This document shows positions 60,801 through 64,000 of a DNA stretch of 64,000 bases, in pieces. Position 1 is the stretch's first letter, and each line of letters opens with the position of its first letter. The DNA comes from Dendrobium chrysotoxum (taxonomy: Eukaryota > Streptophyta > Magnoliopsida > Asparagales > Orchidaceae). The notes under the pieces are model-generated. The model was not told where the DNA came from and ran no database searches. It worked only from the letters and a program-made list of their open reading frames with translations. The stretch lies in contig CM034301.1 in the NCBI GenBank assembly GCA_019925795.1, positions 51,299,783-51,363,782 of the forward strand, given 5' to 3'. Position numbers and translations under genes: made by a program.

Positions 60801-63800
60801 TCTCAAAAATATTAGTATTAGAAATTCTTTAAATACCCCCATTTAATCCCATGAAAATATTTTACTTTATTTCTCATATTCCACTCATCTTAAATTTCAA
60901 AATTAATGAACGATGTTGGGTACATAAAGTTTCACTTGTAATGACTTTACAATCTTTGCAATCTAAATGATTTATTTTTTTATAAAAAAATAATCAATCT
61001 TAGTTTTATTGCATCTATTCTTATAAGTGATGAGATGTTCCTCTCTTTTCTTAAATAAAATATTAACAATTACAAAATCATAAGTTACAACAAAATCTAA
61101 TATGATTTTTCCATGTTCATTAGTCACTCCAAACTCATAGCCATCATGAATATTTTTAAAAAATTTTACTGCTCTACTAACATGTCCAGTTAAAACCTCC
61201 TCCAATAAAAGCTCTTTTTTTAAGAGGTATTCTTTATATTAATTATTTTAAGTCATTCCAAAATTTAAATTTTGAAAACATATTCAAACCTACTTGAGGA
61301 GCATAAAAACTTATAATATTAATAATCTTAGCATCAATAAAAATCTTTAAAACAATAATTTTATCTCCAATTCTATTAATTTATATAAAATTATCTTTCA
61401 AACTCTTATCTACAATCACATACTCTATTTATAGTATGACTCTTACCTGAATACCATAATTTATTTCCTAAACTATCAATCTTCTTAGCCTTTTCTCCAA
61501 CCCATTTAGTTTCTTGAATGCATGGAATATTTATCTTCCTATGAATTGTAGTATTTATTAATTCTATTAATTTGCCGGTAAGAGAACTTACATTCCAAGT
61601 TTTTATCCTAATTTTAATTTCATAGATAGAGTTTTATAACATTGGGGATAATAATTGATTTGAGATAATAAAAAATATTTTATTTGATTTCTGCAACCGG
61701 ATGCACAGTTGACTTTAATTTGCAAAATAATGATTTGAAAGAATGGGTCATTTCTCTCTTCACTTGCCTTGAAAGGCTGCTTTTATGTTACAAACAAGCA
61801 ATGACTTAGAAGATAAAAACTCAAAAAGTTAGCATTGATTTTTAGATGTTTAGGATCATATGGAAAAAAGAGTCAGTTTAAGGTTGGTGCCATAAGTTAG
61901 AAATTGACAGTAGATGTCTAGAAGGTTCCATGCATCAGCATAAGATATTTCATGGTTGGGTTTGCTAAGAGTTGTTTGCTTTTGTTTTTATGATTTTTGA
62001 ACTTGTTTTATTTATTTATTTTAATTGTTCTTGATAATTTCTATAAGGTTCCACACATCAACATAGATATTTCATGGTTGGATTTGCTTAGAGTTAGCTT
62101 TTGTTTTTGGGGCTATTTGGTTTGTGAAAAGTGAGTATAAAGTATTCCAAATGCAAGGGTTTTATAAATTTGGTATTTGATTTGATGAAAAAGGAATGCA
62201 AAATAAAAGTTTGGTAAAATCCAATTTCATTATGTACTTTATTTTTTATTTATTCAAAACTCACTCATTTTTGTACAAATTTTAAATGCACCGCAAGCAG
62301 ACTTTGCTTTTACTACTAGTCGCCTGCAATCGTTGTGTTTTACATTACATTTTTTTTACTTCAGATTCAACAAAAGAAGTAATCACTTGCATTTGTTTTA
62401 CATTTATCCAAACAATTTCAAATATTTCAAATTATTGCATTCCTTTTACATTATATTCCAAATTACTTTGCATTAGTTCTTCAGCAAACCAACAACCCTT
62501 TTATGATGTTTAGTCTTGTTTTACTCTACTTTTATTTTGTTGTTCTAGGCAATCATGTGGTGTCAAACTGGAAGCCTTGATACTAATTTGAGTCATGTCA
62601 GGGCTTTTAAAAGTAATTCTTGGTTCGTTTTTGATTAATGAGTAAAGTTTACACAAACTTCTTATCATACGTCTATGCAAATATTTACCTCTATCAATGA
62701 TCCTTGTGACTTCAACCTTTAACATGCACCCAATGCCCGAAACCCCCGCTAATGTAGGAATTGGGTAGGCTTGCCCTCTTTGTGACTTCGAACTTATTAA
62801 GGTATGCGGAATTTTGGATTTAGTATGGATAGTTTATAAATAGGTTGGTGTAGAAATAAAAAGTGATTGGCTCTCACTCATAAGTTTAATTTTTTTAATT
62901 GAAAATGAACTTGACCACTCGCGTATCGAACTCAAGGTCCCTCCTTAGTTCACTTTTTAAAAAGGTATCAAAGCCGATGGCTTGGTTGAGATCAACTGTT
63001 TCATGTAGCTTGTAGCTCCTATGAATCTTTGATTTTATGAGCAAAGAGTGGCTGACTACCATGACAAGGCGGTTGATTGGGTTCTTGATGCATGATAGAA
63101 CTTTTATTTGAGAGAATTGATGGTAGATGTGGAGAGCTATTATGTGAACGGGAGATTGTTAAGGCACTTGATATATTGGATTTAGTCCTACCTTGAATAG
63201 CTGAAAATTATATTAGTGTAGAAATATCAAGTGGTTGGCTCTAACTCTTAGGCAAAGCTTTTGAATTGAAAATATGGTTGGCTACCGATATATCTAGCTT
63301 AACTTTAGTTCCTTCTTCATTCACTCCCTTAATAGCCTATCATCCTCAGTGTTTATTTGCTCATCTTTATTTTTTTGAAGCTGTGAATCATGTGTTTCAT
63401 CATGCATCGAATGGCTTTGTTGTAGCAACTGTGATATCTTGCATAATTAAATATAGAATATATTTATTTTTCTTTTTGCAGGATAATCAAGGGAATAAGA
63501 TTAGATGTCTCAGATGTTGTGGATGCTGATGAATTTGAGTACAAGGATCCGGTGGATGGTTCGGTCTCTAAGCACCAGGGAATCCGTTTCTTGTTTGCAG
63601 ATGGTTCCCGGCTGGTATGTTTCTTCCTTTTCAGTATATTTTTTTTGTTGCTGATATCAAGTCTTCTACAACTTCGTCCGGAATTTTGTAGAATCTGGAT
63701 ATTATTTTGGTTTAAGTGATTATTCCTTGTCCTTTTTATCTAACTGTTTAGATAACCTCTTTGATATCACCCTGATTTCTCCAATTTGAAGGTATTCCGC

Positions 63801-63908
63801 CTATCTGGAACTGGCTCAGAAGGTGCCACAATTAGGCTCTACATTGAGCAGTATGTCAAGGATTCTTCAAAGACTTCGAGGGACTCACAGGAAGCTCTAG
63901 CTCCTCTG
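30734..63908 (+). CDS. PGM: Cytosolic phosphoglucomutase (partial: last exon(s) outside window)
   Basis: Interconverts glucose-1-phosphate and glucose-6-phosphate, linking sucrose and cell-wall sugar metabolism with glycolysis. Coding exons: 30734-30814, 33986-34067, 41728-41783, 42015-42128, 42262-42324, 42806-42925, 43014-43114, 43603-43662, 43756-43855, 43940-44097, 44170-44265, 51846-51909, 52002-52083, 56480-56655, 56802-56878, 63482-63614, 63792-63908. They give 560 codons with no break; about 23 C-terminal residues are missing beyond the edge. Key sites: phosphoserine in TASHNPGG (Ser124), metal loop DGDADR (Asp300, 302, 304), sugar-binding CGEESFGTGS (385-394), phosphate-binding RLSGTGS (524-530). 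No transit peptide precedes the conserved VTRKETTPFDGQKPGTSGLR start, so it is the cytosolic, not the plastid, isoform. All introns are GT-AG except intron 5 (GC-AG). Introns 1, 2, 11, 13 and 15 carry transposons. Confidence 0.96.
31796..33873 (-). mobile_element. Solo-LTR-like element in PGM intron 1
   Basis: A 2.08-kb block with inverted ends: TGTGATGCCCC at left, and GGGTTATTACA at right (minus-strand reading TGTAATAACCC). It shares internal text with 52455-56342 and 28810-29650, for example an AATGAGCTAAAAAATCCAGC segment corresponding to GTGAGCTATGAGGCTC in the other copy, and a CTTTGCCC run. There is no coding capacity, and TG..CA ends plus length fit a solo LTR of a long-LTR Ty3/gypsy element read from the minus strand. 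A non-autonomous DNA transposon is the alternative. Possible five-base flanks (ATGCC and TTGCT) do not match well. Confidence 0.55.
33986..34067 (+). CDS. PGM: PGM exon 2 (residues 28-55)
   Basis: TTCAG|GTTGTA acceptor and CAAG|GTAAG donor; encodes VFQQPNYLHNFVQSTFDAL and ends one base into Gly55. Confidence 0.95.
34068..35172 (+). other. PGM intron 2, part before the gypsy insertion
   Basis: Plain intron sequence, AT-rich, with an A-run at about 34926-34940. No element recognised. Confidence 0.5.
35173..35177. repeat. Target-site duplication of gypsy element, left (TAGAA)
   Basis: TAGAA directly before LTR start TGATAGG; matches 40982-40986. Confidence 0.85.
35178..35675 (-). repeat. 3' LTR of gypsy element
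   Basis: 498 bp, TGATA..TATCA, 15 differences from the 40484-40981 copy (13 transitions, 2 transversions by my count). Confidence 0.93.
35543..37633 (-). pseudogene. gypsy RNase H, integrase and chromodomain
   Basis: Open for 674 codons downstream of the TGA at 37634. RNase H comes first (FIVETDVSGYGLGAVLMQ, IAYFSQVL, YERELMAIILTIQKWRPYLL, DALSRCMGEL). The integrase zinc finger follows (HGSIVGGHSGVQKTYRRLAS, CEICQRNK), then the catalytic core (ISMDFIDGLPRSEGFTVILV, IVSDRDKVFFSHFWRELF, YHPQIDDQTEVVNKSLETYL). The C-terminal region holds a GPYEVLEKIGAVAYRLKLP module and a chromodomain-like VLEPFELMGVRQKDKGTKEV, IQWKNLPDYEAMWE stretch. The domains are complete, but it is translated only if the upstream stops are bypassed. 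Confidence 0.92.
37634..39122 (-). pseudogene. gypsy protease and reverse transcriptase, interrupted
   Basis: After the second gag stop the frame shifts near 38955; the open part runs from 38950 down. The protease motif VVVLIDSGATHNFIS lies at its start. Reverse transcriptase shows YRALNKEIVPDKFPIPVIDE, FSKIDLKSGYHQIQM, FMVMPFGLTNASATFQALMN and the active-site FFDDILVYS, then SKIEAKLKWPVPKNLKELRG and GLTSYYRRFVKEYSTIA. A TGA at 37634-37636, where related elements have tryptophan, ends it. The next open frame continues in the same phase. Confidence 0.92.
39123..40376 (-). pseudogene. gypsy Gag, interrupted by nonsense codons
   Basis: The minus-strand start ATG is at 40376 (MAGKKVEVLEGEFGQLKSDL). 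A coiled-coil-like N-terminus is followed by an acidic and Arg/Gly-rich linker. The Gag core runs from KMPIFEGEDGHGWIYKVERY to WREFKDCLLERF. A TGA at 39618-39620 stops the frame where related elements have an arginine. The same frame resumes with DFYEQFFALTQEG and the knuckle CFRCDEKYMPGHRCKDRTL, then stops again at TAG 39123-39125. Both stops look like C-to-T changes. Confidence 0.9.
40468..40480 (-). other. Primer-binding site of gypsy element
   Basis: The minus strand reads TTGGTATCAGAGC just inside the 5' LTR, the complement of initiator tRNA-Met. Confidence 0.85.
40484..40981 (-). repeat. 5' LTR of gypsy element
   Basis: 498 bp, upstream LTR in element orientation, lying next to the tRNA-Met primer site. 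It could promote antisense transcription into intron 2 of PGM. Confidence 0.93.
40982..40986. repeat. Target-site duplication of gypsy element, right (TAGAA)
   Basis: TAGAA directly after LTR end TATCA; matches 35173-35177. Confidence 0.85.
40987..41727 (+). other. PGM intron 2, part after the gypsy insertion
   Basis: Ordinary intron sequence ending in a polypyrimidine-poor TTTTGAAATGCAG acceptor. Nothing else recognised. Confidence 0.5.
41728..41783 (+). CDS. PGM: PGM exon 3 (residues 55-73)
   Basis: TGCAG|GTGCG acceptor and ATTCAG|GTTTAC donor; encodes ATLVVSGDGRYFSKDAIQ. Confidence 0.95.
42015..42128 (+). CDS. PGM: PGM exon 4 (residues 74-111)
   Basis: GGCAG|ATCATC acceptor and GCAGAT|GTAAGA donor; encodes IIIKMAAANGVRRIWVGLNG then LLSTPAVSCVIRERVGAD. 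Residue 91 is Leu where plant enzymes I know have Gln (WVGQNG). Confidence 0.95.
42262..42324 (+). CDS. PGM: PGM exon 5 (residues 112-132), phosphoserine exon
   Basis: CTGCAG|GGATCC acceptor. Encodes the active-site TASHNPGG with the phosphorylated Ser124. The donor is GAG|GCATGT, a GC rather than GT donor. Confidence 0.94.
42806..42925 (+). CDS. PGM: PGM exon 6 (residues 133-172)
   Basis: CCCAG|GATTTT acceptor and CCAGAT|GTACGA donor; encodes DFGIKYNMENGGPAPEAITD onward to ENLPD. Confidence 0.95.
43014..43114 (+). CDS. PGM: PGM exon 7 (residues 173-206)
   Basis: TTGCAG|GTAGAT acceptor and ATGAA|GTAAGC donor; encodes VDISTIGVTKFTGPEG and VEVFDSASDYVELM. Confidence 0.94.
43603..43662 (+). 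CDS. PGM: PGM exon 8 (residues 206-226)
   Basis: ATATCAG|GTCAAT acceptor and TTTTG|GTATGC donor; encodes SIFDFESIQKLLASPKFTF. Confidence 0.94.
43756..43855 (+). CDS. PGM: PGM exon 9 (residues 226-259)
   Basis: TTAACAG|CTATGA acceptor and CCTAAG|GTATTT donor; encodes YDALHGVAGAYAKRIFVEEL and SSLLNCTPK. Confidence 0.95.
43940..44097 (+). CDS. PGM: PGM exon 10 (residues 260-312), metal-binding exon
   Basis: AAACAG|GAAGAC acceptor and AAAAG|GTATAG donor; carries EDFGGGHPDPN and the Mg-binding loop AAADGDADRN (Asp300, Asp302, Asp304). Confidence 0.95.
44170..44265 (+). CDS. PGM: PGM exon 11 (residues 312-344)
   Basis: TTTTAG|GTTCTT acceptor and GCCAG|GTAGAT donor; encodes FFVTPSDSVAIIAANAVQSI and the GLKGVAR end. 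Confidence 0.95.
44690..46141 (-). mobile_element. Decayed Ty1/copia element (Tork/Tnt1-like) in PGM intron 11
   Basis: Minus-strand copia remnant with much deleted. LTR start TGTTAGTCTGTGTGG at 44926 follows a purine tract AAGTGGGAGAT, as at the 3' LTR boundary. A matching LTR start recurs at 46141 with only about 40 bases left (46101-46141). Between them are broken integrase pieces: NLDFCEDYVYGK (about 45890), YFIKHKSDVFAIFKKWKAMV with ENETSLKLKCLR (about 45640-45720), and CTFIGYGSDEF (about 45350-45385). Near the 3' end is an LNPAYMLTKMMTID-like tail. Reverse transcriptase is absent. The same family left LTR debris at 16793-17426. Confidence 0.75.
46142..46790. other. PGM intron 11 sequence, nothing recognised
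   Basis: Ordinary intron-type AT-rich sequence between the copia remnant and the hAT element. Confidence 0.4.
46791..46798. repeat. hAT target-site duplication, left (GATAATTC)
   Basis: GATAATTC immediately before CAAGGT; matches 47915-47922. Eight bases is the hAT superfamily hallmark. Confidence 0.85.
46799..47914. mobile_element. Non-autonomous hAT transposon in PGM intron 11
   Basis: 1116 bp with terminal inverted repeats: left CAAGGTCGTGAAAATC and right, read from the other strand, CAAGGTTTTAAAAATC. Subterminal GGACCGG / CCGGTCC and GGTTCGACC-type repeats lie near both ends. The perfect 8-bp target duplication GATAATTC flanks it. The interior is very AT-rich and has no transposase, so it would depend on an enzyme supplied elsewhere. 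Confidence 0.9.
47915..47922. repeat. hAT target-site duplication, right (GATAATTC)
   Basis: Matches 46791-46798 exactly. Confidence 0.85.
48124..48195. repeat. 36-bp tandem duplication
   Basis: CTCAGAACTAGAGAAGCC begins at 48124 and again at 48160; the two 36-base units differ at only two or three positions. Confidence 0.85.
48196..49903. other. PGM intron 11 sequence with unassigned open frame
   Basis: No element could be named. A 69-codon open frame at 48949-49158 (starts MEHRKYNVLSASDEYVADDL) has no recognised family and is followed by broken frames that may be its continuation, so it could be old element or gene debris. The rest is AT-rich. Confidence 0.3.
49904..50370 (+). mobile_element. 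RTE LINE relic, sense strand, with internal duplication
   Basis: The frame KFYKTAIRPSML..GIENWMAKKK at about 50120-50190 corresponds to the C-terminal part of RTE-type LINE reverse transcriptase (compare KFYKMVVRPAMLYGAECWPLKEK in the 54486 copy). Downstream frames with MNVRKLRK and ILDIYWEWHL fit the same region in decayed form. The copy is 5' and 3' truncated. A 122-bp stretch is duplicated in tandem: 49904-50025 and 50026-50146. Confidence 0.6.
50371..51845 (+). other. PGM intron 11, 3' part
   Basis: AT-rich intron sequence without recognisable elements, ending in the TTTTTTAG acceptor of exon 12. Confidence 0.5.
51846..51909 (+). CDS. PGM: PGM exon 12 (residues 344-365)
   Basis: TTTTTTAG|GAGCAT acceptor and TTTGAG|GTATTT donor; encodes SMPTSAALDVVAQNLSLKFF. 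It follows the 7.58-kb intron 11. Confidence 0.94.
52002..52083 (+). CDS. PGM: PGM exon 13 (residues 366-393), sugar-loop exon
   Basis: TTTTAG|GTACCT acceptor and GGGACAG|GTAGGT donor; encodes VPTGWKFFGNLMDAG and the sugar-binding CGEESFGT loop. Confidence 0.95.
54486..56305 (-). mobile_element. 5'-truncated RTE-clade LINE in PGM intron 13
   Basis: Minus-strand non-LTR retrotransposon whose 3' end is the (TTG)n-type tail, seen as AACAACAACAAC at 54486. This is preceded by the text GGGATAAAGGCTTGATG that is typical of plant RTE elements. Reverse transcriptase is readable: GRSTMEAIQLLRGLMEKY, MIFIDLEKSYDKVPREALWR, SVGLHQGSALSPYLFALVMD and the active-site MLFADDILLVDKTRRE. The C-terminal part shows VRPAMLYGAECWPLKEKHNS and RLRWFGRIKRRP. 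The frame breaks at about 55660 and between 55007 and 55228. The endonuclease half is lost. Confidence 0.88.
54515..55650 (-). pseudogene. RTE reverse transcriptase (broken ORF)
   Basis: Three adjacent open frames on the minus strand (55228-55650, 55007-55225, 54515-55006) together cover the palm, the FADD active site, the thumb, and the C-terminal region ending RTQWSKRIHVADPT. Short stops separate them. An upstream piece (56019-56300: KKAICDAKNLAFSDLYNRLD, QRWMRYFAKLFNVK) is the linker between endonuclease and reverse transcriptase. Confidence 0.8.
56480..56655 (+). CDS. PGM: PGM exon 14 (residues 393-451)
   Basis: TTTCAG|GTTCAG acceptor and TATGAG|GTAATA donor; encodes SDHIREKDGIWAVLAWLSIL and HQHWATYGRHFYTRYDYE. 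Confidence 0.95.
56802..56878 (+). CDS. PGM: PGM exon 15 (residues 452-477)
   Basis: AATATAG|AATGTG acceptor and AACAA|GTAATC donor; encodes NVDATGAKELMSYLVNIQSS and the QEVN end. Confidence 0.94.
57000..59010 (+). other. PGM intron 15, 5' part with an unclassified dispersed repeat
   Basis: Repeat text at 57820-57990 (TCAACTCAAAAGTTTAAGGC, CTTGATATATC, GTGGGACTAAATCTAATACT, GAGAGCTCTCCAT) recurs in part at 58205-58300 and, inverted, at about 63110-63270. No coding content. An A-run is at about 57187-57203. Confidence 0.45.
59012..61620 (-). mobile_element. Decayed, nearly full-length RTE LINE in PGM intron 15
   Basis: Minus strand, from the (TTG)n tail (CAACAACAACAAC at 59012) to an endonuclease start at about 61610. 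The endonuclease shows TWNVSSLTGKLIELINTT, CIQETKWVGEKAKK and, at 60972-61205, a VTNEHGKIILDFVVTYDFVI segment. Reverse transcriptase is seen at 59933-60163 (RPTIEAIHLLRGLMDKHREC, MIFIDLQKAYDKVPKKVLWR) and 59620-59958 (MLFTDDILLVDKT, with an altered second residue in the FADD motif). Many stops and small indels; more decayed than the intron-13 copy. Confidence 0.82.
62109..62498. mobile_element. MITE candidate (Tourist/Harbinger-like) in PGM intron 15
   Basis: About 390 bp. Left end GGGGCTATTTGGTTTGTG; right end, read on the other strand, GGGTTGTTGGTTTGCTG. GGG(G)CTRTTTGGTTTG ends are typical of Tourist-like MITEs mobilised by PIF/Harbinger transposases. Flanking TTT on both sides may be the 3-bp target duplication. 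No coding capacity. Confidence 0.6.
62499..63481 (+). other. PGM intron 15, 3' part
   Basis: It contains an inverted copy (about 63110-63270) of the dispersed repeat at 57820-57990, and a shorter related stretch near 62840-62920 (GTAGAAATAAAAAGTGATTG versus GTAGAAATATCAAGTGGTTG near 63218). Nothing coding. Confidence 0.45.
63482..63614 (+). CDS. PGM: PGM exon 16 (residues 477-521)
   Basis: TTTGCAG|GATAAT acceptor and CGGCTG|GTATGT donor; encodes DADEFEYKDPVDGSVSKHQG and IRFLFADGSRL. Confidence 0.95.
63792..63908 (+). CDS. PGM: PGM exon 17 (residues 522-560), phosphate-binding exon
   Basis: TTTGAAG|GTATTC acceptor and CTCTG|GTATGA donor; carries the phosphate-binding RLSGTGSEGATIR loop and ends SRDSQEALAPL. 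The short final C-terminal segment lies beyond the window. Confidence 0.95.
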
Positions 63909-64000
63909 GTATGAAAGCTGAGCATGTTTAGCTTCTCTTCATTTGCTCTCTACCTCGAACCAATGTTCTCTATATCCTCATCTCTGCTCGTTATCAATTT

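Overview
The window is nuclear DNA from a flowering plant. The evidence is a spliced gene with GT-AG introns, plant LTR retrotransposons primed by initiator-tRNA-Met, plant L1 and RTE LINEs, a tRNA-derived SINE and a hAT element. Residue choices in the one intact host gene look more like a eudicot than a grass, but that is an impression only. The region is strongly repeat-dominated.

Left part (1-30.5 kb). It starts with a GC-rich stretch I cannot assign. A badly decayed plus-strand Ty3/gypsy chromovirus follows (about 1.3-5.5 kb). An AT-rich desert comes next, then a GC-richer patch with many AACGG motifs (8.2-8.6 kb). A truncated Ty1/copia element (9.75-12.6 kb) lies between two near-identical copies (A and B) of the chromovirus 3' half. 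Beyond are a SINE, copia LTR debris, and remains of a STRUBBELIG-family receptor-kinase gene on the minus strand. That kinase pseudogene is split by a full-length L1 LINE (19350-24929) with two open ORFs and a perfect 13-bp target-site duplication. Low-complexity and tandem repeats fill 25.5-30.5 kb.

Right part (30.7 kb to the end). One gene, cytosolic phosphoglucomutase, runs on the plus strand and leaves the window before its last exon(s). I placed 17 coding exons giving 560 codons of an expected ~583. The frame is intact and the phosphoserine, metal-binding, sugar-binding and phosphate-binding motifs are all present. The coding exons occupy 1.68 kb of 33.2 kb. Five introns (1, 2, 11, 13 and 15) are swollen by insertions: a solo-LTR-like element, a complete 5.8-kb chromovirus, a copia remnant, a hAT element, three RTE LINE copies (one nested in a solo-LTR-like element) and a MITE. 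Most insertions whose direction can be read lie antisense to the gene.

I found no bacterial-type operon, CRISPR array, or clear new biochemical system. The most notable things are the phosphoglucomutase architecture (one GC-AG intron and three consecutive stop-free introns whose lengths are multiples of three), the intact L1, and the nested insertion history.
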